Of a stretch of DNA of 64,000 nucleotides, positions 43,425 through 56,809 are shown in pieces. This DNA comes from Perca fluviatilis. Its lineage: Eukaryota > Chordata > Actinopteri > Perciformes > Percidae. Position numbers and translations under genes: made by a program. The stretch lies in contig NC_053128.1 of the NCBI RefSeq assembly GCF_010015445.1, positions 9,957,840 through 10,021,839 of the forward strand. Direction: 5' to 3'. The notes beneath the pieces were generated by a model. The model did no database searches, was not told the origin of the DNA, and worked only from the letters and a program-made list of their open reading frames with translations. The stretch's first letter is position 1, and every line of letters starts with the position of its first letter.

Positions 43425-45015
43425 AGTGGTTCCAGAACTTTTTCACGTCAATGACCCCTAAACTGACACAAATTAGACTACGGATCCCCATTTGATTTTT
43501 GCAGCCTGATTTAGTCCTAGGGTCCCGCATATTTTGGATGTTTTATTACAGAAAGTGTAGAAGAAGCCATAGAAACAGAGCACATTTAAGTCCCACCCCC
43601 ACCGGAGGGTAAAACAACTCTCCGCACTCCATTGACTTGTATTGTGTGAAGGTGCCTCCTCATCAGTTCCGTCTGCTAGCAAACAACAGAAAGTGCCTAA
43701 AAAGTGTGTGATGGGATGCACTACCAACATAGCAAATAACCCATATTGTGGTGCTGATTGTTTTCCCCTGCAGTGGGCATGGTCTTCAGAGTATGACTCG
43801 ATGCGCTCTGTCTCCATGACCAAAAGTCATACATTCTATCCAGGGCTTGACATTAGCACCCGCCAACCCGCCAAATGCGGGTACATTTCGGCAGTGGCGG
43901 GTAACACAGTCACTCTCACTAGCCACTTTGGCGCGTGGCATGCCTTTATATTGTAGCACTGGTGGCTGGAGGTGCCCCTGTGCCGGGTTCGGACAGATAT
44001 TTAGAAATGATGTTTGGGTTCGGGTCGGCCTCGCTCACATCAGCGCGATAAGGCATCGAACATTTTAAATTTAAAAGAGCTTATTATGTAGATGCGCGCC
44101 TGTGTTAACGTGCGCTTGTTGCCCCGTGTTAACTGTGTCGGGCTCGGACATAAATATCTTAATGCCTGTTCGGCTCGGGCCGGGTTCGGTTACTGCTCTG
44201 TCGGACCCAGGCCAGGCTCGGACAGAAAAATGCGGCCCGATCTGCACTCTAGACAGGAACACAGCTGCGACCCAGTGTGCAGCGGCAGCCCACGGCCAGA
44301 GTACGGTGGCCTGTACAGCGCAACAGACCAGCAAGCCGCGGAGACCCACTAAAAAAAAACACTAGCCACAGTGGCTAATGAGCAAAAAAAAGCTAATATC
44401 AAGACCTGATTCTATTACTGTGTTACTTTGCATGGAATTAATTCAATCAGGAGAGACTTCCTTGCAATTATGAACATATTTATTGTACAGACAAACATGT
44501 AAATGTACAAGTCTCTGGAGATTGGACTCCATCGAACCCAAATGTCCTAAAGGGTTAAGGAAACCCAAACATTTCCCCCGATGGAGTCCAGATACTGGTG
44601 GTGGTGAATGAGCAGAGGAACCATCGACAGCCAAGTGCAGACGAACCCAGGTCCGAGGGCGTGACCACCGGTGGCAGAAGGGGAGGAGGCGGGACGCACT
44701 CTATTTCCTGAAACGAAAACTGCCAACCGCGGAAGAGAGAGCAGATTTAAAGCAGGAGGTCATGCTGTGATAGGCTCGTGACAATTGGCCGACCCTGATT
44801 GGTTTAACTAACAACGACACAGCTGGATCTGATTACTACTGACAAGTGAGGTACCATGAACCAGCTGATCGTTATGAGTGATGGAAAAGGTATATGAAGT
44901 CTTCTTTAAGAATTTATGCTGAGCTTCATTAGTGACAATAAATTATTCCCTTTTCTGCTGGGGACCCCCTGGAAACCCTGCCTAGACCCCTAAGAGGTCC
45001 CGGACCACACTGTAG
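43425..45015. mobile_element. hAT-like element containing a second hAT-like element
   Basis: Outer left end CAGTGGTTCCAGAACTTTTT and right end GGTCCCGGACCACACTG (reverse CAGTGTGGTCCGGGACC) resemble vertebrate hAT ends. An inner element at about 43841-44408 has its own ends, CAGGGCTTGACATTA and, reversed, CAGGTCTTGATATTA. The pair fills most of the gfi1b-tsc1 intergenic space. Short open frames in it lack transposase motifs. Confidence 0.6.
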
Positions 45016-45403
45016 TAAGTCATAATTTTGACTTTTATGTGAAATGATGTCATAATTATTACGTTTTAGTCAAATTAGGACATAATAAGTTAGCATTTTT
45101 ACTGTTGACAAATGATTACATATGTTAAGTTAAACATTTTGAATTACTACCTCGACTTTAAAATATAGAAATAGCATTTTACTTACTTTTCAATTATTTT
45201 GACTTTAAAATTATACAAACATACACACATAAATTCAAACATACATACATACATACATACACAGACATTTAGCTATTTCTAATTTTTTTATTATTTTTTT
45301 TTTCTGCCGTTCATGGGCTTCCATATAGATCTCCCCACTACCCATTAATGATGTTTAAAAAAAAAATAAAAAACACTACCTGGGAGAAAATAAAGATCTA
45401 ATT

Positions 45404-45414
45404 TGCGCGTGCGC
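45404..45414. promoter_or_regulatory. NRF1-like site upstream of tsc1 exon 1
   Basis: TGCGCGTGCGC closely matches the NRF1 palindrome (TGCGCATGCGC), about 290 bp upstream of the first exon's upstream ORF. A CCAAT motif (ACCAATGGG) lies near 45466. No TATA box is seen, in keeping with a housekeeping promoter. Confidence 0.45.
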
Positions 45415-45659
45415 TTTTCACATGTGGGTCACGCGAAACCGCATTACACACATTTCATCCTTCCACCAATGGGGAGATGAGAAAAACAATCTTAGCTTTG
45501 CAACAGGGCGAATAATGTGCCGGTGTGCACATGAAATGACTACGGTCTGAAGTTATCAGATGCAATGTAACACATTTAGTCCAGTTGTTGTTCGGGTCAG
45601 CGACTTGTAAAAGTTGTAATTGCGATTTGCGGGGGCGCTAACTTGTGGGATTAGTTTGC

Positions 45660-45750
45660 ACGCAGCCCGACAGCGGAGGCTGACTTCGGTGGGATGGGCT
45701 GTGAGGTGTTCAAGATGGCGGCGCCCTGTGGAGTGCTGCTGCTCTAACAG
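45660..45750 (+). other. tsc1: Putative non-coding first exon of tsc1
   Basis: A CpG-rich stretch ends in a good donor (CTAACAG followed by GTAAAC) at 45750/45751. Mammalian TSC1 also begins with non-coding exons separated from the coding start by a long intron; here intron 1 is about 7.5 kb. The 5' edge is a guess. It contains a complete short upstream ORF at 45694-45747. Confidence 0.55.
45694..45747 (+). other. Upstream ORF in tsc1 exon 1
   Basis: A 17-codon frame with two in-frame ATGs (45694 and 45715; the second in context AAGATGG) ends in TAA three nt before the exon 1 donor. It would be translated before the main start if the exon call is right. Peptide-level function is not implied. 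Confidence 0.45.
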
Positions 45751-46449
45751 GTAAACAGGTCCGGTTATTAACGTCTCCGGTGTTTTTCTTACAGCGAATC
45801 TTAACGCAAGTGACTTGTTTGAAGGCAAACGAGGTGTTCGGCTTGCTTCTCCGCCGACTGAACACGACTGACAGGCAAGATGAATCCCCGAACGAGTGTG
45901 GGTCTCTGCTGCCAGCTAACGTTAGCTCTTGGCGTTGAGACTGACTTGTTTTTGGGAAAGAGCCGGTGATGGATTTGGCATTTGTTGATGCTTTAGACAT
46001 GTATCCGTGGCTATATCTGCGTTTTCTGTCATGCGTGGGAAGGGGTTATCTCTTTGCCAGAGGAAAGATGCTTGCATATTTTTGTAATAATCGGAGAAAG
46101 TAAACCCAACCCTGCCCATTGTTCTCTGCGAGTTGTTTACGACAGACAGCAGCCAGTGGCTAGTCAACATACAGCAGCAGCAGCACTGCTGCTTTTCAGC
46201 CTCAGCCGGTCCGGTCCGTTCCGTTCCGGGCTCGGCCAGGCTCTGTTCTGCACGCATTGTGCATGTCACGATCACATATTATCGTTATGGCCTGTTGTGT
46301 GTGGTTTTTATTTTTTTATTTGATGCCTCTTTATGCATCACAGTCAAAATATCTCTTGCTGCTTTTTTGCATCATATTTCTTTATTTGTTTTTTTTTCTA
46401 TATATATATTTTGGCTGCAAACGCACTTGCATTTGTTTTCCCCTATTAC

Positions 46450-46870
46450 AGGGGTCTTCAACGTTTTTTATACCAAGGACCCCTTAACACAGAGAGAGAG
46501 AGAAGGGACCCCCCTACTACATAAATTGTATAAAATTAAGTTGCATATTAAACTAGGGCTACAATAACGTGGAGGGCGGCCTAAAGCCTTAACACATACC
46601 TTTTTAGTGCATAGAATACTAAGCTATTAAAATAAGTGTTGGCATGATTTAATAAATCATCTTGTATGTGGTACAGTGAATATTTAGGATGAACTGTATG
46701 GCTATCTCAGTGACTACCTATAGGCCAGTAAGCCTATCATCAGTGGAGATTTATATTTGCTAATAATATGTGTGAATTTTGTTTGGACATTTTAACAAAA
46801 AAAATTGACAGTAATTTGGAGGCCCCCCCCCCCTCCAGTGACTCTGAGGACCCCCTGTTGAAGATCTCTG
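46450..46870. mobile_element. hAT-like non-autonomous element
   Basis: Begins CAGGGGTCTTCAACGTTTTT and ends CCCCCTGTTGAAGATCTCTG, giving short inverted ends; the inner text matches the element at 28037-28525. Located in tsc1 intron 1. Confidence 0.7.
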
Positions 46871-47305
46871 CCCTATTATGTTAATCATTACTATCCTGTC
46901 TAGCGTGTGTTCATTCCTTCTCCATCAGTTTCTCCTTTCACCGTGGAGACAAAACGGTTCACTAGTGTCACAGTTTAAAAACTAGTGAGTCCCTCGGTCA
47001 CATTATACTGGACTCACTGTCCCCGTTGCTAATGTCTGTTCGTTATAATTTGCCCAAATTGTGAAAAAGTTAATTGTCTTTGTAGCAGGGCTGTACGTGG
47101 TCATGAGTTCGATGTCTGAGCAGAAACCAAAAACTCATGTCTCTGAAATGTTGTTAATATTTTAGAATTGTTATATTTTATTTATTCAGCTTTATTTTCT
47201 GTACATTTCATTTTCTAAACCCATTTTCAAAGTGTTCTTCTCACTGGCAGGATTAGAATTGGAGGAAAAAACTTTATTTATGTCTGTTTTGGTGTCCTGA
47301 AAGTA

Positions 47306-47643
47306 GGGCTGGGCGATGGGGAGAAAATCAGAAATCACGATATTCTTGACCAAATACCTCTATCGATATTGCGGTGATATTCTAGGGTTGACAATTGGGG
47401 CTTTAACAAAATATCTTCACACCTCGATTTCAGATAAATAATCATCAGTAATGTGGACATAATGTGTAAGTGGGAAAAAGGCAAATAATAGAACAGCTAG
47501 AACAGTCTGGTAAGTTCAATTTACTGTAATGCAGCCTTTAAAACCAGTAAAAGTCAACACTTATGTCATATTACGATATCCAAAATCTAAGACGATATCT
47601 AGTATCATATCACGATATAATATCAATATATTGCCCAGCCCTA
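47306..47643. mobile_element. hAT-like MITE, copy 1 (tsc1 intron 1)
   Basis: Ends TAGGGCTGGGCGAT and, reversed, TAGGGCTGGGCAATATAT. AT-rich interior with ATCACGATAT-type words. The same family appears inverted at 48543-48855. Confidence 0.75.
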
Positions 47644-48542
47644 CCTGAAAGAAGTAAAATGTAACTAATAGGCCTACTGAGTATATGGACAGTAAAATAA
47701 AACTAACATTACCGATATTATTAATATAATTATTTTTAAATTTAGAAGTTAACCTAAGCAATTTCTTATAAAAATAAATGAAAATACCGGTACCATGAAC
47801 CCACTGTCCTCAAGGTCCCTACAAATTTTAGTGCAATACTATTTTTTATTATTTTTTATTTTTTTTTGGTACTGTTATCAAGAACAATACTTTTTTCAAT
47901 ACCTCTGTTTGATGAATATGAACACGTTTTTCTACAAAACCCTTATTTTATTTAACAAAATATTGCATCAGCATTTTAATGCCCCAACACAGTAGCACAG
48001 TAACAACCTTACAAGAACTTAACCAAAAATGAGACGTAGTCTAACATAAGATGGATACCTCCTGATCTAAATGAAGGGTCCTGGGCTCGGTAAAGCAGCT
48101 CTAGCTGCCTGTTGGGATGAGTGAGGGTCTGTGTGATTATAGATATTTTTTCCCATTACTGTTAACCACAAGCCTCCCACAGCCTAAATGTCTTCATACT
48201 GCTTGTTTTGTTCATCAGCACTGATGCATTCGGATGACTATTAAGTTAGTTTTTCTAGTGTTTGTGGGATTCTTCTCTTCTACGTTGACTTGTCATTGTC
48301 ATGTCAGCCTAGTAAGATATCAACTGATTTTTATAGATATTTTTGGATAAATCCTTGTGCATATTTGCCGGCCCTGTGCTGCAGTTTTTCCATCAGTCGT
48401 GCAGCTAAAAAATATGAATGAATACTTCTACTCTTGGGTCTGCCTGGCCATTTACATGACCTACAAAAGTTAACATTTGCTATTGTCTCTGAATCAACTG
48501 AATTATTGATCTGTATCCTCATCACTGTCGGTTACTTTAAAG

Positions 48543-48855
48543 TAGGGCTGGGCAATATATCGATTATATTGATATTGTGATATGAGACTAGATATTGTCT
48601 TAGATTTTGGAAATCGTAGTATCGTAAATGGCTTAAGTGTTGTCTTTCCCTGGTTTTAAAGGCTGCATTACAGTAAAGTAATTTCATTTTGTGTTACCAG
48701 ACTGTTCTAGCTCTTCTATTATTTTTACCTTTACCCACTTAGTCATTTTATCTCCATTACTGAAGATTATTTATCTTAAATCTCATTGTGAAGATATTTT
48801 GTTAAAGCACCAATTGTCAACCCTACAATATCGCCACAATATCGACAATATTGTC
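48543..48855. mobile_element. hAT-like MITE, copy 2, inverted relative to copy 1
   Basis: Starts AGTAGGGCTGGGCAATATAT and runs in the opposite sense to the copy at 47306 (shared words in reverse: GGTTTTAAAGGCTGCATTAC, CTGTTCTAGCT). The right end is truncated after ACAATATCGACAATAT. Confidence 0.75.
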
Positions 48856-50404
48856 CGACGGCTGGTCGGAGAGAACAAGACTCTGGGGACTTTTTTTATG
48901 GGCATTTTGCTCTATTTACTAACATTCTATAGACCAAAAAGTTAATGGATCCATCAGAATATGAATTGACGGATTAATCTGTAATGAAAATAATTTGTTA
49001 GTTGCTCTACATCACGTTTAGTCCAGTTAACCACTCCCAACATTCCCATTTCCTTCATCCCCTGCAGCAAGGAGATGAATGGGAATGTGCTAGTTGCTAA
49101 CTGAACAGGGCAGTTGGTTGGATGAGAATCATTCCTTCAAATGGACCGAGAAGGCCATTGGTGTCTTTTTATTTTATTTGTTTTTTTTAAAAAGTGCCTT
49201 AAAATATTCACCCAGGAGAAAAGGAGGCTGTTGGTAACCGCTTGCACGCAGTCAAACGTTACTTCCAGTGTGTGTACGTGGAAGTGTTTGGGCCGCATAA
49301 AGGTCCTTTGTGTCCTCCTGAGCGTTCCCAAGCTGCCTGAGATCACACTGAGGGTGGTTCGTGTTTGTGCCACTGACCTGTCCCTGCAAGAAGAGGAAAA
49401 AAACAAAAAACGGACACGATTTGAATCCACTTTCCACACTCCGACTCCAGAACCCCGTGACTGAGCACTTAATTGATAAGAGGGAAACGGTTGTGCTGTG
49501 ACCTCTTCTGTGTGTCAACAAACAAGAGCGCATTTGCATATTTTGATTAGTTATGAATGAGAGCGGCTCGAGGACATTAATATTGTTTATTTGTTTCTTT
49601 CCAGAGGGCAGTTTTTTTTTGTTTTTGTTTTTTTAAATCTGACATGTGACTTTAGTGGAACTAAGATAAAATACGCTGTTACATTATTGATTCTCTTCTT
49701 CTTGTCGCGCTCCAATTTAGCTCCTGTCGTCTTAGTTTCGGTAGCATGTGACCGTGTTAAAAGATGGAATATTCCGTGCTAATGGAATAGTTTGTAGGAT
49801 TCCTCCTCTAGCGTGTTGAGTGTTTTGGCCAGAGTGCTGAGAGGAGATGTTAAGAGCTGACGACATGTCTGCTGCTCATTCGTTACTCCTGTTAGGGGAA
49901 TAAGCTGCCGGCTGCAGACTCTCTCCCTGACGATAACAACCTGCCTGTCAGGATTATTCATACCTGTTTTTCAGATGGAGATTTGCAAGGCTCCCCTTGA
50001 CCTCCTTTACTAGTAGCCTCAGTATATCATAGACAACATCAATAATAGACTAATTACCGGAAAGGTAAACACATTTTGCCAGGTGGTTTTAAAAGCACAT
50101 TGCCGATATAGTCAGCACAATAATGAAGGTTAAAAAAAATAGCTCTTCATTTTGGGCACTGGTAGTAAATGGGGAAGATTGGCACTAGTTATCTTTTGCG
50201 GGGTCACCTAGGATAACCTGACGCTCCAGATGGTTTAAGATGGAACCAAGGTCAAAGGTCAGCTAGCCTATACTGTGAAATCATGTTCTGCAAAAGGGCT
50301 TTTCTGGCCATCATTCAACACCACAGCTCAGGAACAGAAGGGGTGACACTTTTGTCAGGTGCTAAATTGGTGACACCAATCTTGAAACTGTGGTGATTGT
50401 AGAG

Positions 50405-50411
50405 CGTGTGC

Positions 50412-50504
<93 letters not shown>
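50405..50504. repeat. GT microsatellite
   Basis: About 48 GT units in tsc1 intron 1, with a CG-containing variant at the left edge (GTGTGCGCGTGTG). Confidence 0.95.
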
Positions 50505-50505
<1 letters not shown>

Positions 50506-50572
50506 CATCTACTTTTCACCAAAAAAAGGACATTTTTATGAAATTCCTTCAGAGTCTACACTACATATACTT

Positions 50573-51016
50573 AAGGATGTAACGATTACCGGTTTAACGG
50601 TAAACCACGATAACAATTGCCGTTTTCATTTAAAATATCATTATTAGTATCACGGTGGATTACCACGGTGCGGAAACCGCATGTTTAATCCTTCCCAGCT
50701 TCACCCGAGTCTCCTGAAGTATCCGCGCGGGCGCACTGCGTAGCCTACAGTCGTGGCGGAAGGAGGAGATGACGGCGCTCAGGAGATTTATCAGCCCTCT
50801 AAGAGGACTAAGTCTGAAGCATGGGCATGTTTTGGTTATTATAAGAATGCCGAAGGACAGTTGATTGAAGATAGTTCTCCTTTTGAAACTATTTCAGCTT
50901 GTGTAGGCCTATCCGTGCTTTCTGAACATATTGACCACACTTTTAAAAATACCGCAATAATACAGAAATCCCTATAACCGTAAGGTTACATTTTCATACT
51001 GTTACATCCCCACGTA
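50573..51016 (+). mobile_element. hAT-derived element with a BED-finger-like coding remnant
   Basis: Inverted ends GGATGTAACGATTACC and, reversed, GGGATGTAACAGTATG. Inside, a frame at 50753-50977 encodes a piece resembling the start of a zf-BED hAT transposase (PSKRTKSEAWACFGYYKN); the CxxC and catalytic parts are missing. It looks like an internal-deletion derivative. Confidence 0.6.
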
Positions 51017-51214
51017 TACTGTGTGTTTGCAGGTGTACAAGGATGTAAACTGCAACAACTGCACCGGTTGGTGGAAGGCAAACAACCGCAAGGCGGTCAT
51101 TCTAGTTTAGGCTATTTTATTTTGGAACTTTTATAGGCCATTTCAAAGATACAATGTCCCTGAAGTGAGTTTGTGGTTATTTAAATATTAAATATTTCTC
51201 TTATATGGCCTGAG

Positions 51215-51216
<2 letters not shown>

Positions 51217-51289
<73 letters not shown>
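51217..51289. repeat. TC microsatellite
   Basis: About 36 uninterrupted TC units in tsc1 intron 1. Confidence 0.95.
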
Positions 51290-51293
<4 letters not shown>

Positions 51294-51299
51294 CCGACA

Positions 51300-53200
51300 C
51301 AACCACTAAGCTTTATGCAAATTAATGCGCGGTCACACCAGCGATATGCAAATGGAGTCGTTTGTGCCTAAAAGTCCTCCTAAAAACCTATGGAAAACTC
51401 TAGTATGGTTCCGTTATAGTATTCTCAATGAGTCATGTAAACAAAACACTGGGATTGCAATGGAAAATCAGTGATCAATGTGCCCTATGCTAGTTATACA
51501 CACAGAGTGTGGTGTTCACATGTTCTGTGGCGATGTAGAAAAGCACAGCTTTATCAGACTCATCATTTGTTGTGTTTTCGGTGATGGAAGTATCGATGGC
51601 TGCCTGCCGAGTTTGTACTTTCCTGAGAAAATGATTTTATTTTCCCATGTCAGTGACACAATATGTAAGCCTTCGTTGCTGAACACACTTTGACGGTAGG
51701 AAAGTGTCGGTTGGACATAATGAAATGAACGATGGCTGAATTCCATTTAGCTGCTTGAGTTCCAGGGTCCTGGTATCGTACATGTCGGCTCACTGTCACA
51801 CGGCCATGACTTACTGTGGCACTTGAATAGAACTGAGCCACCAGTCATGTTGTTGGTAACATCTGTGCTTTTCCTACTATGACAAAGTCAAAATGTCTGC
51901 TGTGAAAAAAGGCCTTTGGGAAGGGAAAATGAGTTTGGGCATTGCTGCTGCATATGTTGGCGTGTCACCACCCTCTGTGGATCAGTGGAATGGTGTGAAA
52001 CCATTGGAAGGCATGATTGTCGTGTCACCCGTGCGCACATAAACCCCACGTTGACATATTATCACCGTATAAAGTTAATAGGCTATGTATGTGTTAAACG
52101 GTTGCTTATTTACACAGCCAGCATTTATTTGGAGTCCCGTTTGTGTCCACCTGGTATATGAAAGTCCAACATTAACTGTCCTTTTTAGTGCTTATTTCCC
52201 GACTACCCCACAGAGGGTAACATCTGGCTCTTTAGCTGCTAAATGCTCCCAATATGTTCCCCAGCTAGCCACTAACTTTGTGTGTCTGCTGTTTTATGCT
52301 GGGCTACATTTGAAATGATTAATCAATTAGGTTTGTAATTTTGCTTAGCAAGCTAGGGCCGACAGCGTACGTGATCTTTGCTGAATGTGTCAGTTAACCC
52401 ACGATAGCCAACACACAGCTTGCAGTCATTGTTGTCAGTAATGTTTAAGCTGTTTGGACCACAACTTTTAGTTCAATCTCCCCTCTCATATTGCATCTGT
52501 TTCAGCTTCCAGCAGGCACGTTAACCTTTTATTTTTCCACGCCCTTTTCACACAGTCACACACATACACACCTGGAAGCTGCCCAGCACATTCTTATCTG
52601 TTGGCAACTGAGCAGCTCCACTGGAGCAGTTGGAGGGGTTTAAGGGCTTTGCTCGGTGACAAAGGTAGTAATGAGGAAGAAGTGCTGCTCTCATTTGGCC
52701 TAGTATCCCATCACAAAGCTGTTATATTGTCAATTCATGAAAACAGTCCTGTTAGTAATTATGGTTCCACCATTGTCACCAATATCGACACCAAAAGTGT
52801 CGGTCTCATTAGACAAGACAATGTATAAATACAGTACTCTTACTTGATGGTTATACAGAACTTAGTAACCATGAAATGTGCAAGTCTTCGTACTTCATAT
52901 GTGTATTACAACTAAAAACTGCTGTTATCACACATGGTTCTCTAATAGAATGACCTCATGGGAACTGAAGCGACGCCCATCTGTATTCTCCAAAAAATGT
53001 AGTTCATTTGATCTTTTAGAGGTGTTATTCCTTGTGTAGGAATACATTTGATGAAGGGCTAGCCACCTCCATAAAGAACAACACTCCCATTTGTTGCCAT
53101 GTTGAAGAAATGCCTTTAGCACAAACCCCTGCTTCCCAGTACTGAGTTGGTATTACGTGACCGCTAATCCTAAGATCACAGCTCTAACTAATTCTTGGAA
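51300..53200. other. tsc1 intron 1, 3' part: no supported feature
   Basis: Apart from a fragment near 51720-51920 related to the MITE at 25376 (CCTACTATGACAAAGTCAAAATG), nothing is supported. Short open frames show no family features. Confidence 0.45.
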
Positions 53201-53337
53201 ATGTTTCCGAATTGTTCTTGGTGCGATGTAGAGGTGCCTGGAGACTGTGTTGGTGGGTGGCCCCAGGAGTCCTCCAGGCAGGCAGGGACGGACACGGCGA
53301 GAGCGACGCGGCCTCCCCCTCCAGCACTGTCACCACC

Positions 53338-56300
53338 ATGGCCAGGGAGCAGCCCAACGTGGGGGACCTCCTCCCGCTCCTTGAGACCTCCGACCTCCAC
53401 CAGCTAGAAGAGATCCGAGGCGTCATCAACGAGCATCTCAGCACTGGTAGGGCAGCTTGGCTTGTTTAACGCCAACGTGGTTTATCTATGCGGGTTCCGC
53501 TTTCTGGGGAGCTGTGAGATATTGTAACATGAGTTAGGTCAGCGTGTCAGGATCACCCGCAGATTGCTTGATTAATGTCCTTTTTTACCATATGTTTGAA
53601 CAAACGTTTCTTCTTTTAACATGGCTCCGTTGCTGGTGGAATTTGCTGGTTAGAATGCCTACTACTCAAAAACAAACTCATTCAAATTTTCCTTCCAAAG
53701 AGCGAGGGTCCATGCTGCTGAACGGGCTGGTGGACTACTTTTTGGAAACAAACTCTGCCCAGGCCATGCATATCCTCTCCTCAGTCAGAGAGCCACACGA
53801 TAAGGTGAGAGACGCCCCCTACACAAGCCTGATGCCTGGTCACGCCAGGATTTAAAACGGCAACATTTTGTCATGAAATCGATTCATTCCAGTTGAATCA
53901 CCGGGATTAGAGGATCTGCTTGTTATGATGGCATGCCATACAAATGACATGGTTCCCATGGGTCCTTGAAAGTTTGTAAATTTGAGAGAGGAAAATCAAT
54001 GCCTTGGAAGTTTTTAAAAAAGAATAAGTGCTTGAATTTTTATATTTTGTGCAAGAATAGAAATGTAAGTCTCTTGTAAGTAATCTATACATAGATATGG
54101 AAAAAAGTGCAATTCTAAATTAAGTTTCCCTAATTATAGTTTCCTTATTAATTAATAACAAGAAAAAACTCCAGCCACCATAATTGTGTTAAATACAGAG
54201 CAAACTCTGCTGTCCCTCCCTCCCTCCCTCCCTCTCAGCACCTTCTGGACAAGATGAATGAGTGTATGACCAAACAGGCCTGCCGCCTGCCCACCCTCAC
54301 CCTGCTCGGCCACGTAATCCGCAAGCAGCCGTCCTGGATCCACAAGATCGCTCGCTACCCTCTGCTGCTCTCGCTGCTCAAATGCCTGAAGGTAACGACT
54401 CGGTGAACAAGGAAATCTCCTCCGTCACGGCACTAAGAGGAGATTTCTCTTCCAGCCTAGGAATTGATAGCGCATAGAAGATGTGATATTTGGTCAGACT
54501 CCTCCTCACAGACCCAATTTCAATGTCTCAAGAATTGTTGGATGGTTTGCCATGAACTTTGGTACACGCATTCATATCACCCTAAGCTTTAAGACTGCCG
54601 AATGGAGAGTCTAATAATGTAACTTGAGAGAAATGTGTCATATAGGGCTATATAAATAAAATTGACTTGACTAATTGTTGCAGTCGTTCCCATAAAAGTT
54701 CCCACTTGTAAATACTGGTTAACATAAAGAACTGTTTTGGTAAAATGTTCTTCATCATAATGACAAGATTTTAGTCTCTGCCTTTATCATAAACGTGAAT
54801 ACTTGTGTCTCAATTTACCCGGCAGACGGACACGGACGTTGTGGTGCTGATAACTGGAGTGCTGGTGCTGATCACTCTGCTACCCATGATCCCTCAGGCT
54901 GGGAAACAACACCTGTGGGAGTATTTTGAGATCTTTGGCCGCCTGGCATCTTGGAACCTAAAGCATCCCGGTAGGAGCCTTCCTGTCGTGTCTCACAAAA
55001 CATGTCGTTGCTACATGTATGTGTATGTACACAAAAAAACGTCAATTTGATTTGGATACTTTTCAGTAGGTCAGCCCCAGCTGGTCCTTGGGGGTGGTAG
55101 TCTCGCATAGCCGGACCCTTTTCCACAACGCTGCGGAGGAGGGTCTGGCTAGTCCACACAGCATTCCGGGATTGGAGAAAAACCGTGCTCGTTTATTGGC
55201 ATTTCTTTAAACCAATCGCAATCGTCTTGGTTGGCGCTAAGCAACGCACGGAGCAACGGCGCCGCTGCAAAATAGACCCGGGAAGGAACTTGTTTTGGTG
55301 GAACATGTGTAGGCTACGTTCAAAATTTGTTTTAGTCGTGCAACAGAAAACTCCGATTAGACAGATAGTCTAGCTAGCTGTCTGGATTTACCCTGCAGAG
55401 ATCTGAGGAGCAGTTAACCATAGTTAGGGTTGGGTACCGAACCCGTACTTTTACCGGTACCGACCGAATCACGTTGGTACTACTGAGTATTTATTCACGT
55501 AAAATCAAACGGTGCCTGATTTCGGTACCTGAGAGTAAGCGCAAGCTTATCTGTCCTCTCTGCATGTTGACAGAGAGCAGAGGTCCGACACACACACAAA
55601 CACACACACGCGCAGAGGTGCAGACGGAGTAAACTACGTCGGCTCTGCAGTTTTGTGAAGTCACGGCAATGCCGATAAAGTGGTTTCAAGTGTGGTTACA
55701 GTTTTACAAAACTTCACGCGCCATGATAGTAATGGCGAAAGTGGTCGCGGTGCTGTTGACGTTACACTTCCTCTGAGACAAGCAGGCACAACGGTGGTTT
55801 CTATGCCCTGATGACTGACTGACAGGCTGAGGTTGTAAGGCAAGGCAACTTTATTTTTACAGCACCGTTCAGCAACAAGGCAATTCAAAGTGCTTTACAT
55901 AAAACATTAAAGAGCAGTTAAAAATGGTCATGATGAAAATAAAAATAAATTCAACCTGAACAATCCCAGAAGTGGAACGTCGTGGATTTAGACTACTGGG
56001 GTGGTAACTCCTCCCATACCAACTTCTAGTACAGCAACGGATAATAATTTCAGAACCTATCCCTATTAATATTGTGAGAAAAATTGCCTGGCACCGTAAA
56101 AAGGCAACTTAATGTTGTATTTACTGCATTATTTAAATCTCATAGGCTCCAGAATAGATGTTTGCACTCACAACCATGTACAGTAGGCAGTTAACTAGAG
56201 CGTGAAAATCCAAATTTGGTGAAAGGGGAGGAAGTCTGGGTGGACAAAAGAGAAAACGAACTACAAAAAAAACTGGTTTTGCCAATTGTCTTGGCAGTTC

Positions 56301-56758
56301 AAGTTTGTGCTTTTTTGCCCCTTTTTGATGTATTTTTTAAAAAATTTTTTTTTAACTTGTTCAGGGCACGTTTCCGAGGTCTACCTAATCCACCTGCACG
56401 CCAGCGTCTACTCCCTCTTCCACCGACTCTACGGCATGTATCCTTGCAACTTTGTGTCCTACCTGCGCTCCCATTACAGCATGAAGGACAACATGGAAAC
56501 CTTTGAGGAAGTAGTGAAGGTGAGGATATTATCCCTGTCGCTCTTTGCCGAGTCAGGGCTCCAGACTGCGACCAAATGGTCGCATTTTGCGACCAAAATT
56601 TGAGAGTGTGCGACTGAATTTTACATCCAGTTGCACATGTGCGACCAGTAAATTTGTCCCCTTTTTTTTTTACACGTTAAATGTTGAAATTTCGGTACCT
56701 GAGAGCGCGTAAGCGCAAGCTTATCTGTCCTCTCTGAAAATTGACAGAGCACAGCAAT

Positions 56759-56809
<51 letters not shown>

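Noticed and set aside
56553..56560. 8-bp target-site duplication for the hAT-like element 56553-57468
   Set aside because: The flanking octamers do not match convincingly, so no duplication is claimed despite perfect 14-bp ends.
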